Assembly: GCF_014202575.1 (NCBI RefSeq)
Contig: NZ_JACHHB010000001.1
Location: 248,001 to 312,000, forward strand
Length of the DNA: 64,000 nt
Direction: 5' to 3'
DNA from: Texcoconibacillus texcoconensis
GTDB lineage: Bacteria > Bacillota > Bacilli > Bacillales > Salisediminibacteriaceae
The position numbers and the translations under genes are program-made. This document shows, in pieces, positions 8,306-18,040 of the stretch. How positions within the stretch are numbered: position 1 is the first letter of the stretch; every line of letters starts with the position of its first letter. The notes below the pieces were generated by a model. That model saw nothing but the letters and a program-made list of their open reading frames with translations, made no database searches and was not told the DNA's origin.

Positions 8306-9046
8306 TTACATCACCATGCCACCATCTACGTGTAATGTTTGCCCTGTCATATAATTTGCTCCACTTCCACATAAAAATGTGACAACATCTGCAACATTTT
8401 CAGGTTTTCCTAATTGATTTAAAGGAATTTGCGCAAGCAATTGTTCACGTGTTTCCTCGTCTAACGATTCAGTCATATCCGTATCAATGAACCCTGGAGC
8501 GACAGCATTGACAAGGATGTTACGATTCGCAAGTTCGCGTGCAAGTGACTTCGTCAAACCGAGTACACCAGCCTTACTTGCTACATAGTTCGCTTGTCCA
8601 GGATTACCTAAGACACCAACGACGGATGAAATGTTGATAATTCTTCCTGAACGTTGCTTCATCATTTGTCTTGATACCGCTTTTGCACAATGGAAAGCAC
8701 CTTTTAAATTCGTATCGACAACAGTATCAAAGTCTTCTGATTTCATGCGCATAAGTAAACCATCTTTTGTAATCCCTGCATTGTTGATGAGAATATCGAG
8801 TGAGCCAAAATGGGAAACCGTTTCTTTCACCATTGATTGTACATCTTCTTCATCAGCAACATTCGCACGAATGGCCATCGCATTGACACCAAGTTCTTTT
8901 AATTCATCGACAACTGCATTGGCTTTTTCTTCGTTGCCAGCATAATTTACCGCAATATTTGCACCTTGATTTGCTAATGCAATCGCAATCGCACGGCCGA
9001 TCCCGCGGGATGCTCCTGTTACGAGTGCCGTTTGCCCTTTTAACAT
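8306..9046 (-). CDS. fabG: 3-oxoacyl-[acyl-carrier-protein] reductase FabG
   Basis: FabG performs the NADPH-dependent reduction of beta-ketoacyl-ACP in each round of fatty acid elongation. It has 246 aa and is a short-chain dehydrogenase. The cofactor motif is TGASRGIG near residue 12, then NNAG. The catalytic Ser-Tyr-Lys lies in [20 protein letters not shown]. The C-terminal [12 protein letters not shown] is typical of FabG. The ATG at 9046 has GAGGAG 9 nt upstream; an in-frame TTG at 9052 directly after the fabD stop is less likely. It lies 6 bp downstream of fabD in the fapR-plsX-fabD-fabG operon. Confidence 0.97.
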   Translation of the reverse strand: MLKGQTALVTGASRGIGRAIAIALANQGANIAVNYAGNEEKANAVVDELKELGVNAMAIRANVADEEDVQSMVKETVSHFGSLDILINNAGITKDGLLMRMKSEDFDTVVDTNLKGAFHCAKAVSRQMMKQRSGRIINISSVVGVLGNPGQANYVASKAGVLGLTKSLARELANRNILVNAVAPGFIDTDMTESLDEETREQLLAQIPLNQLGKPENVADVVTFLCGSGANYMTGQTLHVDGGMVM

Positions 9047-9052
9047 GATCAA

Positions 9053-9991
9053 TCACTCCTCATTTAGTCGCTTTACTGCATCTTGTAAACTCTTTTCATC
9101 ATACACAGGCAAAACCTTTGCACGACGATGAATTTTCTTCACAAGTCCACTCAAGACTTTCCCAGCGCCGACTTCAACAAACGTATCGACCCCTTCATCG
9201 ACGAGGGTTTGAATGGATTCTTGCCAACGAACAGGAGAGTATAATTGTTGTACAAGCAAGTCTTTTAGTGAATCTCCTGTCGTTTCAAATTGCGCGGTCA
9301 CATTTGTGACAACTGGCACCGATGCATCCACAAGCGATATGCTTGCCAAATGACCTTCCAAATGCTCAGCAGCTGGCTTCATAAGCCTAGAGTGGAAAGG
9401 GCCACTCACTGGTAGCAATGTCGCTCGTTTCGCCCCTGTTTCCTTTGCCAAGTCTGCTGCTTTTTTCACAGCTTCAGCTTCACCAGAGATCACAATTTGT
9501 CCTGGGCAATTGATATTTGCTAAGTCGACAGCACCACCTTCATCATTAACACGGTTAACGACGTCTTGAAGTGCTGACTGTTCCATCCCTAAAATGGCAG
9601 CCATTGCCCCTTGGCCGTTAGGCACAGCTTCTTCCATCCATTCTCCGCGCTTTCTCACTGCTAACACAGCGTCATCAAATGATAATGAACCCGCGGCAAC
9701 TAGCGCACTGTATTCCCCAAGACTGTGACCTGCTACATAATCTGGGGTAACGCCTGCAGATTTCAAGCGCTCAAGTGCAGCTGTACTGACAGTTAAAAGT
9801 GCCGGTTGTGTATTTGCCGTCTGAACCAGCTCTTCTTCAGGCCCTTCAAACATGGTTTGTGTTAAAGACGTCCCTAAATCCTCATCAGCGCGATCAAACA
9901 CCGATTTACCTTCTTCTGTCTCATAAAATGACTGACCCATTCCTACACTTTGAGATCCTTGACCTGGAAACAAAAATGCAATTTTTCCCAT
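9053..9991 (-). CDS. fabD: Malonyl-CoA:ACP transacylase FabD
   Basis: FabD moves malonyl groups from CoA to ACP, supplying the extender for type II fatty acid synthesis. It has 312 aa. The N-terminal FPGQGSQSVGMG is diagnostic. The nucleophile elbow GHSLGEYSALVA holds the catalytic Ser near residue 91, and the catalytic His lies in VSGPFHSRLM. The ATG at 9991 follows AAGGAG. It starts 3 bp after the plsX stop and ends 6 bp before fabG, so it is part of the FapR regulon. Confidence 0.97.
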   Translation of the reverse strand: MGKIAFLFPGQGSQSVGMGQSFYETEEGKSVFDRADEDLGTSLTQTMFEGPEEELVQTANTQPALLTVSTAALERLKSAGVTPDYVAGHSLGEYSALVAAGSLSFDDAVLAVRKRGEWMEEAVPNGQGAMAAILGMEQSALQDVVNRVNDEGGAVDLANINCPGQIVISGEAEAVKKAADLAKETGAKRATLLPVSGPFHSRLMKPAAEHLEGHLASISLVDASVPVVTNVTAQFETTGDSLKDLLVQQLYSPVRWQESIQTLVDEGVDTFVEVGAGKVLSGLVKKIHRRAKVLPVYDEKSLQDAVKRLNEE

Positions 9992-9994
9992 GAT

Positions 9995-10993
9995 TTACTC
10001 CTTTTCATCATTCATTTTTGAAACTTCTTCAGCAATCGTTTCAACAACACGTTCTAAGACCATCGTACGAGCTTGCCTAATTGCGCTAACAACCGCTCGT
10101 GCATCAGAAGAACCGTGCGCTTTAATAACAGGTGCTTTTAGACCGAACAAGCCGGCCCCTCCATATTCAGAATAATCCATTTGTTCTTTAACAGCTTTAA
10201 AGGAAGGTTTCAATACACCTGCTGCTAATTTGTTTTTCATTGAAGATGTTAATTCCTGTTTTAAAAGAGAAAAAAGTGAAAGTGCTGTCCCTTCGATCGA
10301 TTTCAGTACGAGATTTCCAGAGAAACCGTCACACACGACGACATCAGCTGCACCACTTAACAAATCTCTCGCTTCAACGTTACCAACGAAAGAAACGGGC
10401 GCACTTTGCAGTTGATCATATACTTCTTTCGTTAATTCTGAACCTTTTCCTGCTTCTGTTCCAACATTCAATAAGCCAACGCTCGGAGATTGCACGCCAC
10501 GTACATATTGCATGTACTTACTCCCCATAACAGCATATTGCACAAGGTGAGAAGGCTTAGCATCCATATTTGCCCCAACATCTAGGAGTAAGAAACCTTG
10601 ACTTTCTAATGACGGAAGCATCGGTGCTAGTGCAGGTCGTTCGATACCTTTAAGGCGACCGATATGTAGGAGGCCTGCAGTCATAAGTGCCCCTGTATTC
10701 CCTGCAGAAATCGCAGCATCTGCTCTTTTCTCTTTCACTTCTTGAACGGCTAAGACCATTGAAGATTGTTTCTTTCGACGAACAGCTCGTACAGGCTCGT
10801 CCTCACTTTCAATCTTTTCTTCTGTATGAATGACACTGATGCGCTCATCCTTTGTTAATTGTGAAGGAATTCGCGCTTTATCACCTACTAAGGTTAATTG
10901 AATATCATCAAAGGATTCAATGGCGTCTTGGCATCCTTGGATAATTTCATCAGGGGCGTGATCTCCTCCCATTACATCCACAGCAATTCTCAT
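9995..10993 (-). CDS. plsX: Phosphate acyltransferase PlsX
   Basis: PlsX converts acyl-ACP to acyl-phosphate, the donor used by PlsY to make lysophosphatidic acid. It has 332 aa. It opens with [14 protein letters not shown], the family signature, and contains [13 protein letters not shown] and the [20 protein letters not shown] segment. It acts peripherally at the membrane. It lies between fapR (15 bp gap) and fabD (3 bp gap). FakA, an alternative source of acyl-phosphate, is encoded 6 kb away in this window. Confidence 0.97.
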   Translation of the reverse strand: MRIAVDVMGGDHAPDEIIQGCQDAIESFDDIQLTLVGDKARIPSQLTKDERISVIHTEEKIESEDEPVRAVRRKKQSSMVLAVQEVKEKRADAAISAGNTGALMTAGLLHIGRLKGIERPALAPMLPSLESQGFLLLDVGANMDAKPSHLVQYAVMGSKYMQYVRGVQSPSVGLLNVGTEAGKGSELTKEVYDQLQSAPVSFVGNVEARDLLSGAADVVVCDGFSGNLVLKSIEGTALSLFSLLKQELTSSMKNKLAAGVLKPSFKAVKEQMDYSEYGGAGLFGLKAPVIKAHGSSDARAVVSAIRQARTMVLERVVETIAEEVSKMNDEKE

Positions 10994-11008
10994 AACCCCA
11001 CACCTTTC

Positions 11009-11566
11009 TTACGCTTCTTCTGAGTCTGCTCGATACAGTTCAAACGTTCCTTGAAAAACGAGCTCTTGATCAACGTAACTATGTACTTGAACTTCAGTAC
11101 GATCACCTTGCGTTCCTGTTACGTTCGCTTTGGCAACAACTCGCTCTCCCTCTACAACCTGCCGTTTAAAAGATACGTTCGACTTCGTCGTTAATGCGAG
11201 TTCATCATCGATGACAGCCACTGCTAATGAGTTCGCTTGCGCGAAAAGGTGATGTCCTCTTGCAATACGGTTACGTGAAAACACGTGTTCACGACGAACA
11301 TCAAAGATCGATAACGCGTACTGATCAAGTTGCAAGTCAATCACTTCACCGATCACTTCTTCTAAAGGTAAAGCTTTAACAGATTGTTGCTGTGCAACAT
11401 CTTTAATTCTTTCACGCACTTCAGGAATATTGAGTTCCAAACGATCGAGTCGTATCGTCTGTACGCTTACTCCGAAATGTTCAGCTAACGCGTCATCGGT
11501 CATAAATGGATTCGATTCTATCTTTTCCTTCAATAAAGGTTGACGTTTTTTCTTAGATAGCTTCAC
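11009..11566 (-). CDS. fapR: Fatty acid/phospholipid biosynthesis repressor FapR
   Basis: FapR represses the fab and pls genes and is released by malonyl-CoA. It has 185 aa. An N-terminal DeoR-like helix-turn-helix ([20 protein letters not shown]) is followed by a linker helix. The C-terminal hotdog-fold effector domain has [20 protein letters not shown] and [13 protein letters not shown]. The start is GTG at 11566 with GGAAGTGAT upstream. It is the first gene of its own operon, and a FapR box overlaps its promoter, so it is autoregulated. Confidence 0.97.
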   Translation of the reverse strand: MKLSKKKRQPLLKEKIESNPFMTDDALAEHFGVSVQTIRLDRLELNIPEVRERIKDVAQQQSVKALPLEEVIGEVIDLQLDQYALSIFDVRREHVFSRNRIARGHHLFAQANSLAVAVIDDELALTTKSNVSFKRQVVEGERVVAKANVTGTQGDRTEVQVHSYVDQELVFQGTFELYRADSEEA

Positions 11567-11584
11567 GACATCACTTCCAAGTAT

Positions 11585-11602
11585 TTGTGACTAGGTACTA
11601 AT
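11585..11602 (-). promoter_or_regulatory. FapR operator
   Basis: ATTAGTACCTAGTC on the minus strand matches the conserved TTAGTACCT core of the FapR box, recalled from the B. subtilis regulon. It starts 3 bp downstream of the -10 TATACT and overlaps the expected transcription start, the usual position for FapR repression. Confidence 0.8.
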
Positions 11603-11605
11603 AGT

Positions 11606-11634
11606 AGTATATATTCAGGTTTGAATGATTTCAA
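11606..11634 (-). promoter_or_regulatory. fapR operon promoter
   Basis: -35 TTGAAA (11629-11634), a 17-bp spacer and -10 TATACT (11606-11611) lie on the minus strand, followed at once by the FapR box. It drives fapR-plsX-fabD-fabG. Confidence 0.8.
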
Positions 11635-11654
11635 GAATGAAATATAACAGATTT

Positions 11655-13700
11655 TCAATCTAATGCTTTTTGTTCCAATACGCCTTCAGCTTCAAGCCAC
11701 TCTCTAAGTGGTACGTATTCCTCCCTTGACCAAAAAGCTTCTGAAGCAATTAATTTAATCGCATCTTGGCGAGCGACTTCTAATGTACGTTGGTCTCTCG
11801 TCAAATCCGCAACGGAAAACTCAGGAAGACCACTCTGTTTTTTTCCGAGCAAGTCTCCAGGCCCTCGCAATTCCAAGTCGCGTTCAGAAAGTTCAAATCC
11901 ATCATTTGTCTCCGTCATAATTTGCATTCTCTCTTTACCGACATCAGATTTAGGGTCGGCTAGAAGAACACAGTAAGATTGTTCAGCACCTCTCCCTACA
12001 CGCCCGCGCAGTTGGTGGAGCTGTGCCAAACCGAAGCGTTCTGCATCATAAATGACCATGACTGTGGCGTTAGGTACGTTTACACCAACTTCAACAACCG
12101 TTGTCGAGACAAGAATTTGTACTTTTTGATCGACAAACTCTCCCATAACGGCATCTTTCTCTTCAGCACCTAACCGACCGTGCATAAGACCCACATTCGT
12201 ATCCTGAAAAGCTAATTGAAGTTGGGCATGAACATCAATGGCATTTTGAACATCTAACTTATCAGATTCCTCGATCAAAGGGCAAATCACATACGCTTGG
12301 CGCCCCTTCTGAACTTCTCGTCGTATGAAACGAAGGACGTCATCTAACATATTCGGTTTCGCCCAACGAGTATCAATTGGTTTACGTCCTGGAGGTAATT
12401 CATCAATCACGGAAACATCCATATCGCCAAACGCAGAAATCGCTAGTGTTCTAGGAATCGGCGTTGCAGTCATAAATAAGACATCCGGCGTTTCCCCTTT
12501 TTCTCGTAAAATACGTCGCTGTTCAACACCAAATCGGTGTTGTTCATCAGTAATGACAAGACCAAGGTTGTGGAAATGAACACCTTCCTGAATCAAAGCA
12601 TGCGTACCAACGACGACATTAATTTCCCCTGAGGCGACTCTTTCTAATTGTTCGCGCTTCTGTTTCTTTGTTTGTGAACCTGATAAGTGACCAACTCGAA
12701 TACCTAATGGCTCAAACAATTCTGTTAAAGAGGTCGTATGTTGTTCAGCAAGAATTTCTGTCGGTACCATTAGCGCTCCTTGATACCCTTTCATTACCGT
12801 TGCATATAAAGCTGCAGCAGCAATAATCGTCTTCCCAGATCCTACATCTCCTTGCAACAAACGATTCATGCGATAAGGAGATTTCATATCCGTATACACT
12901 TCATCTAATACACGGTTTTGGGCATTCGTTAATGTAAATGGGAGCGAAGAGATAAAACGATCCATCTCTTCGCGAGGGCCCGCAGACACTTTTCCTTCTT
13001 CCTCTTCTCGTTTTTGTTTACGATACGCTTGCACCTTGAGTTGAAACCGAAGAAGTTCATCATAAACCATGCGACGCCTTGCTTGCTTAAGGTCCGCTTC
13101 CCCCTCTGGAAAATGAAGCGCACGTAGCGATTCAGAAAGAGACATGAGACGGTAAGCTTCTCTTAGCTGGTTTGGCAGCGTATCATCAAGCAAATGACTG
13201 AATTGCTCATAAGCTAAGCGAATATAACGACGAAGTGTTTGCTGTTTCCAATTCCCTTTCAACGGATAGACAGGCAAATAAGACTGATCACTTACTTCAC
13301 GATCAGATTTAATATATTGAGCCGTTATCGTCATCCGATGTTGATCCCATTTCCCTGTCACAACAACATCCTGCCCTGGCGTTAAGCGATCACGTAAATA
13401 CGCTTGGTTAAAAGCAACGACTGTCACCATTAAGGGGCCAACAAGTAAACGAACGGACAGGCGAGATTTCTTCTTCCCGAAGTAGCGAACGACAGGTTCA
13501 CCATAAATTTTCCCTTGTACCGTCGCTTTCTCGTCATGTCGCACTGTTTCTAAAGGCCGAACGCTAAAATCCTCATAACGAAAAGGGACATACATAAGTA
13601 AGTCATAAACCGTCTCAATCCCTAATTCTTTTAACGATTCCGCCTTTTGTTTACCAATTCCATTGACCGTTGTAGTAGGAATATTTAATTCTTCATTCAC
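11655..13700 (-). CDS. recG: ATP-dependent DNA helicase RecG
   Basis: RecG is a double-strand DNA translocase that remodels stalled forks and recombination intermediates. It has 681 aa. The N-terminal wedge/OB domain (to about residue 200) contains VRRHDEKATVQGKI-like sequence. The helicase core has Walker A GDVGSGKT near residue 288, the DEQH box ITDEQHRFGVEQ and motif III FMTATPIPRT. Motif VI is QLRGRVGRG, followed by the RecG-specific C-terminal GPGDLLGKKQSG. The start is GTG at 13700, overlapping the sdaAA stop by 4 bp (GTGA), so the genes are translationally coupled. Confidence 0.97.
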   Translation of the reverse strand: MNEELNIPTTTVNGIGKQKAESLKELGIETVYDLLMYVPFRYEDFSVRPLETVRHDEKATVQGKIYGEPVVRYFGKKKSRLSVRLLVGPLMVTVVAFNQAYLRDRLTPGQDVVVTGKWDQHRMTITAQYIKSDREVSDQSYLPVYPLKGNWKQQTLRRYIRLAYEQFSHLLDDTLPNQLREAYRLMSLSESLRALHFPEGEADLKQARRRMVYDELLRFQLKVQAYRKQKREEEEGKVSAGPREEMDRFISSLPFTLTNAQNRVLDEVYTDMKSPYRMNRLLQGDVGSGKTIIAAAALYATVMKGYQGALMVPTEILAEQHTTSLTELFEPLGIRVGHLSGSQTKKQKREQLERVASGEINVVVGTHALIQEGVHFHNLGLVITDEQHRFGVEQRRILREKGETPDVLFMTATPIPRTLAISAFGDMDVSVIDELPPGRKPIDTRWAKPNMLDDVLRFIRREVQKGRQAYVICPLIEESDKLDVQNAIDVHAQLQLAFQDTNVGLMHGRLGAEEKDAVMGEFVDQKVQILVSTTVVEVGVNVPNATVMVIYDAERFGLAQLHQLRGRVGRGAEQSYCVLLADPKSDVGKERMQIMTETNDGFELSERDLELRGPGDLLGKKQSGLPEFSVADLTRDQRTLEVARQDAIKLIASEAFWSREEYVPLREWLEAEGVLEQKALD

Positions 13701-14584
13701 GGCGAAGGCGACGACGTTTTCAGCACCTCAGCTTGCAACTTTCGACCCGTTGGCGTCGCCGCTAACCCTCCTTCCGCTGTTTCTTTTAGTGCACTTGGCA
13801 TCGTTTCACCAATTCGATACATCGCATCGATGACTTCGTCACAAGGAATACGGCTTTCGATGCCTGCTAGCGCCATATCAGCTGCCACAAGTGCATTTGA
13901 AGCGCCCATCGCATTCCTTTTAACACACGGGACTTCAACAAGGCCAGCAACAGGGTCGCAAACAAGACCTAGCATATTTTTTAATGCCATCGCCATCGCT
14001 TCAGCCGATTGCTTCGGTGTACCACCAGCCATCTCAACGATGGCGGCAGCTGCCATACCTGTAGCAGATCCCACTTCTGCTTGACACCCTCCGGCAGCAC
14101 CAGAGATCGAAGAATTATTTGCTACGACAAATCCGAAAGCACCACTTGTAAACAAATAACGCACCATTTGTTCACGCGTTGGCTCAAGGCGTTCTTTAAC
14201 TGCAAATAACGTTCCTGGAACGACCCCAGCAGAGCCAGCAGTTGGTGTCGCACAAATCGTGCCCATCGCTGCATTGACTTCATTTGTTGCCATTGCTTTA
14301 CTGACCGCATCAAGCATAAGTCCTCCCGACAAAGAGCTGCCGGACTGTATATGAGAGTGTAGTTTTTTCGCGTCTCCACCCGTTAAACCAGAAACTGAGG
14401 TCACATTTTCCTCAATACCACGCTTAACCGCTTGTTCCATAACATCTAACTGACTTTCCATCCGTTCATAAATTTCGCTATATGATAATTCAGACCAGGC
14501 CATTTCTTGACTGATCATCACATCGGAAATCAGCTTTTGTTCCTTTTCTGCCTTTTCTACAAGTTCTGCAACATTACGAAACAT
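13697..14584 (-). CDS. sdaAA: L-serine dehydratase, alpha subunit
   Basis: This is the catalytic subunit of the iron-sulfur L-serine dehydratase that deaminates serine to pyruvate and ammonia. It has 295 aa. Conserved segments are SGLTGGDAKKLH, ICATPTAGSAGVVPG, GGCQAEVGSATGMAAA and CDPVAGLVEVPCVKRN. The cysteines in these blocks fit the 4Fe-4S ligands of the family. The ATG at 14584 lies 27 bp after sdaAB. Together they form the two-subunit enzyme usual in Bacilli, and recG overlaps the 3' end. Confidence 0.95.
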   Translation of the reverse strand: MFRNVAELVEKAEKEQKLISDVMISQEMAWSELSYSEIYERMESQLDVMEQAVKRGIEENVTSVSGLTGGDAKKLHSHIQSGSSLSGGLMLDAVSKAMATNEVNAAMGTICATPTAGSAGVVPGTLFAVKERLEPTREQMVRYLFTSGAFGFVVANNSSISGAAGGCQAEVGSATGMAAAAIVEMAGGTPKQSAEAMAMALKNMLGLVCDPVAGLVEVPCVKRNAMGASNALVAADMALAGIESRIPCDEVIDAMYRIGETMPSALKETAEGGLAATPTGRKLQAEVLKTSSPSP

Positions 14585-14611
14585 CGACTTTCCCTACCTT
14601 CCAATGCTTGG

Positions 14612-15274
14612 CTAATCATGAATTTTTGTCACCTTTTCTACCGTATCTAGCTGCTGTAATTGCTCAAGCACATCGTCACCGACGTTTTGATCGACCTCAA
14701 TAACCATTAGTGCCTGTTCTCCTTTTTCTTTTCGAGACACTTCCATATGCCCGATATTGATCTCTTCGTTCGCTAATGCTGTTGAGACAGATGCAATCGC
14801 ACCGTAGCGGTCATTATGAACGACAAGTATAGCGGGGTGGTTCCCACTTAAACGAAGGGCAAAGCCATTCAACTCTTTAATTTCGACTTTCCCACCGCCT
14901 ACAGAAACCCCGACAAGTTCCATCTCATCTTCACCGTAGCCGAGACGAATTTTCACCGTATTTGGGTCATCTGTTTGCGCTTCTTCCTCAATAAACTTGA
15001 TTTCAACCTGCTTTTCTTCGGCAACGGCCAATGCAGACGGAATTCGGTCATCATAAGTTTCATAACCGAGTAACCCTCCGACGATCGCAACATCTGTGCC
15101 ATGTCCTTGGTGCGTTTTTGCAAAAGATCCATAATAATGAATCATCGCCCATTCTGGTTCTTTTTGAAATAAGTGCCTTGCAACGCGGCCAATCCTCGCT
15201 GCACCAGCTGTATGAGAACTTGAAGGTCCAATCATAACTGGACCGATAATATCGAAAACACTTCGAAACTTCAT
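14612..15274 (-). CDS. sdaAB: L-serine dehydratase, beta subunit
   Basis: Beta subunit of the iron-sulfur serine dehydratase, 220 aa. The N-terminal part carries FDIIGPVMIGPSSSHTAGA, the SDH-beta signature. The C-terminal 75 residues form an ACT domain (AILVVHNDRYGAIASVSTAL), a likely serine-sensing module. I chose the ATG at 15274 (MKFRSVFDII): GGAGG is 6 nt upstream and the residues match B. subtilis SdaAB from the first methionine. An upstream in-frame extension is basic, low-complexity sequence over the ribosome site. It is the first gene of sdaAB-sdaAA-recG. Confidence 0.95.
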   Translation of the reverse strand: MKFRSVFDIIGPVMIGPSSSHTAGAARIGRVARHLFQKEPEWAMIHYYGSFAKTHQGHGTDVAIVGGLLGYETYDDRIPSALAVAEEKQVEIKFIEEEAQTDDPNTVKIRLGYGEDEMELVGVSVGGGKVEIKELNGFALRLSGNHPAILVVHNDRYGAIASVSTALANEEINIGHMEVSRKEKGEQALMVIEVDQNVGDDVLEQLQQLDTVEKVTKIHD

Positions 15275-15353
15275 CCTCTTCCTCCTTCTCCGACTCAACA
15301 ACCGCAATCATTACTATCAATATCTTAACAAACCGCTGTCTAGCACGCTAGAT

Positions 15354-15416
15354 AAAAGAAAAAGAGCCACTTCTCCACGTAAGCAAGGAAAGCCTCACTT
15401 TATGGGAAGCGACTCT
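15354..15416 (-). terminator. Terminator after the degV gene
   Basis: AGAGTCGCTTC pairs with GAAGTGGCTCT across a long loop on the minus strand, followed by TTTTTCTTTT. It closes the yloU-fakA-degV transcript ahead of sdaAB. A 14-bp palindrome (15339-15352) follows directly. Confidence 0.65.
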
Positions 15417-15439
15417 AAAAGATAGAACACTAACAGGAA

Positions 15440-16300
15440 TTAAGAACGTGTACGAGCAACAGAAATAGCCACTGTTCCAGGGCCTACATGGGCGCCGATA
15501 ACAGGTCCAATGTCAGTGATACATTCGTCTGTGACATTGAATTGTTGCTTCATTTTTTCCATCAATTCCCGTGCATATCCTTCAACATTCGCATGTGAAA
15601 TACCAACATGAACAGCGTCATTTCCAAAATGTTCTTCAAACTGTTCAAATACACGCTTCAACGCTTTTTGTTGTCCACGCACTTTATCATGAGGATAAAC
15701 TTCACCCTCTGTCGTTAAAGACAGAATTGGTTTAATTTTCAATAACGAACCAACAAGCGCTGAGGCACGTCCTATCCGTCCGTTTTTTTCTAAATATTTT
15801 AGTGTATCGACCATGAAGTAGACCTTTGTTTCTTCTAACAACTCATTTATACGATCGAGACACGCTTGTTTACTAGCTCCTTCTTTCGCCAGTTTCGCCA
15901 CTTCTACAACAATTACACCAATCGCATAAGAAGCGCGTTTTGAATCAACAACAGTCAACGACAACTCTTCACCGACCGTTTGCGATGCTATATAGGCTGA
16001 TTGATACGTACCACTCAGTTGGGATGATAAATGGATAGATATAATTTCTGAATCCGGATCATTTTCAGCCAATTCTCGATAAATCATTTCAAACTGATGC
16101 GGTGTTGGTTGTGAAGTTGTTGGGATTGATTCAGTCCTTGGCAATTTTTCATAAAATGACAAGGCAGATAAATCAACCCCATCTTCATAAGTTACACCAT
16201 CGATGTGGACTTTTAAAGGAACGACAGTGATCCCAAGTTCATCTGCTTTTTCCTTAGGAATATCGGCGGTGGAATCAGTAACGATGCGCACATGACCCAT
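15440..16300 (-). CDS. DegV family fatty-acid-binding protein (FakB-like)
   Basis: DegV/FakB proteins bind a fatty acid and present it to the kinase FakA, giving acyl-phosphate. The protein has 286 aa. It begins VRIVTDSTADIP, with TTSQPTPHQF and the head-group binding HLSSQLSGTYQSA, as in FakB. The ATG at 16300 has GGAGG 7 nt upstream; a longer frame to 16318 covers that site. It lies 30 bp after fakA, making a fakA-fakB pair, which supports the functional assignment. Which fatty acid it prefers cannot be read from sequence. Confidence 0.9.
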   Translation of the reverse strand: MGHVRIVTDSTADIPKEKADELGITVVPLKVHIDGVTYEDGVDLSALSFYEKLPRTESIPTTSQPTPHQFEMIYRELAENDPDSEIISIHLSSQLSGTYQSAYIASQTVGEELSLTVVDSKRASYAIGVIVVEVAKLAKEGASKQACLDRINELLEETKVYFMVDTLKYLEKNGRIGRASALVGSLLKIKPILSLTTEGEVYPHDKVRGQQKALKRVFEQFEEHFGNDAVHVGISHANVEGYARELMEKMKQQFNVTDECITDIGPVIGAHVGPGTVAISVARTRS

Positions 16301-16330
16301 CCGACCACCTCCATACATTGAGAAATATAT

Positions 16331-18019
16331 TTATTCAACAGAAATAATGTACGAATACAACGGTTGTTTTCCGTCGTGAAGTTCTACTTCAACATCGGAA
16401 AACATCTTTTCTACAAAATCAACAACAGCTTGTCCTTCTTGTTCATCTCGGTCTTCACCTTTGATAATTGTGACAATTTCAGATTCATCATCAATTAGTG
16501 ATGTTAGCAATTCTTCAGTCACTTTTTGTACAGATGGGTCCGTTGAAGTGATGTCTTTCTCAGAGATCCCCATATAATCTCCCTCTTTAATAGCAATACC
16601 ATTGATGCTTGTATCACGCACAGCATAAGTCACTTCACCTGTTTTCACTTCAGAAAGTGCTTCGCTCATTTCTTCTTTATTGTCCTGTAAATCGCTCGTA
16701 GGATTAAAAGACAACAGAGCTGTAAGCCCTTGAGGAACAGACTTCGATGGAACAACGACCGCTTCAGCATCTACGACAGACGCAGCTTGTTCGGCTGCCA
16801 TAACGATATTACTGTTGTTTGGAAGTAAAATGATTTTCTCAGCATTCACTTCTTCTATCGCCTTTACAAAATCCTCCGTCGACGGGTTCATCGTTTGGCC
16901 GCCTTCAATAATGTGGCTAGCACCCACGCCTTTAAACAACGACGCAATCCCTTCTCCCATTGTTACAGCAATAATCGCATATTCCTGTCGCTCTTCCTTC
17001 GTTTCAGTCGGTGCTTGAACTGGTTTGGGCTCATTTTCACCTTCATAGTCAAGGATCGCTGAATGTTGCTCGCGCATATTTTCAATCTTTACATTAACGA
17101 GCGAACCATGTTTTTGAGCTTTCGTAATCACATCACCTGGATACTCTGCATGTATATGTATTTTCAATAGGTCGTCATCACTTACAACGAGTAATGAGTC
17201 TCCGAGTTCATTTAAAGCACTTCTAAATTCTTGTTCATCAAATGGATATTGCGACGTTTTTTCGTCTTCAAACTTCACCATCACTTCCGTGCAATAGCCA
17301 AATTCAATATCTTCTGTTGCCATATGGCTTTGCGCAGAATGGTGTTCAAACTTCACAAGCTCATCCATCGAAGGTTCATTTTGTACTAAATCAACGATTT
17401 TCTCTCCAGTTAAAACAGAAAGAAAGCCTTCATAGATCGTTAGTAGTCCTTGTCCTCCAGAGTCTACAACACCGACTTCTTTTAAAACAGGTAAGAGATC
17501 AGGTGTTCGCTCAAGTGATGCTTCCGCCTCTTTTACGACGGCATCCATGACTTCTACGACATCCTCGGATGTTTTCGCAACTTCTATTCCTCGATTTGCT
17601 GCATCCTTAGCCACGGTCAAAATTGTACCTTCAACAGGTTTCATGACCGCTTTATAAGCCATGTTGACACCATTTTCAAATGCCTTACTTAAACCTTGGG
17701 CATCGAGGGTTTCTTTGCCTTCCACAGATTTTGAGAACCCACGGAATAGTTGGGATAGAATAACGCCTGAGTTTCCACGCGCGCCCATCAACAACCCTTT
17801 TGCGTACGAACCTGCAACTTGACCGACTCGATTTGCATTTGCTTGTTTCACTTCTTTGACGCCAGAAGTAACGGTCAAGTTCATATTCGTTCCTGTATCA
17901 CCATCTGGAACAGGAAATACATTTAATGCATCTATTTTTTTTGAATGATTAGATAAGTTGTTCGCACCTTCGATAAGCATTTGGGCAAACATTTCTGCTT
18001 CTAAATTCTTCACCGACAC
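16331..18019 (-). CDS. fakA: Fatty acid kinase FakA (DAK2/DhaL domain, YloV)
   Basis: FakA phosphorylates FakB-bound fatty acids, feeding PlsX/PlsY. It has about 562 aa. The N-terminal DhaL kinase domain has NVFPVPDGDTGTNMNLT near residue 36, whose Asp residues bind Mg-ATP, and GARGNSGVILSQL. The C-terminal half is the DegV-like/YloV domain (EKIILLPNNSNIVMAAEQAA). The start is GTG at 18019: AGGAGG lies 7 nt upstream and the product then begins MSVKNLEA like YloV. Another GTG at 18040 would place the ribosome site inside the gene. It lies between yloU and the DegV gene. Confidence 0.94.
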   Translation of the reverse strand: MSVKNLEAEMFAQMLIEGANNLSNHSKKIDALNVFPVPDGDTGTNMNLTVTSGVKEVKQANANRVGQVAGSYAKGLLMGARGNSGVILSQLFRGFSKSVEGKETLDAQGLSKAFENGVNMAYKAVMKPVEGTILTVAKDAANRGIEVAKTSEDVVEVMDAVVKEAEASLERTPDLLPVLKEVGVVDSGGQGLLTIYEGFLSVLTGEKIVDLVQNEPSMDELVKFEHHSAQSHMATEDIEFGYCTEVMVKFEDEKTSQYPFDEQEFRSALNELGDSLLVVSDDDLLKIHIHAEYPGDVITKAQKHGSLVNVKIENMREQHSAILDYEGENEPKPVQAPTETKEERQEYAIIAVTMGEGIASLFKGVGASHIIEGGQTMNPSTEDFVKAIEEVNAEKIILLPNNSNIVMAAEQAASVVDAEAVVVPSKSVPQGLTALLSFNPTSDLQDNKEEMSEALSEVKTGEVTYAVRDTSINGIAIKEGDYMGISEKDITSTDPSVQKVTEELLTSLIDDESEIVTIIKGEDRDEQEGQAVVDFVEKMFSDVEVELHDGKQPLYSYIISVE

Positions 18020-18040
18020 TAATGTTCCTCCTAACTTCAC

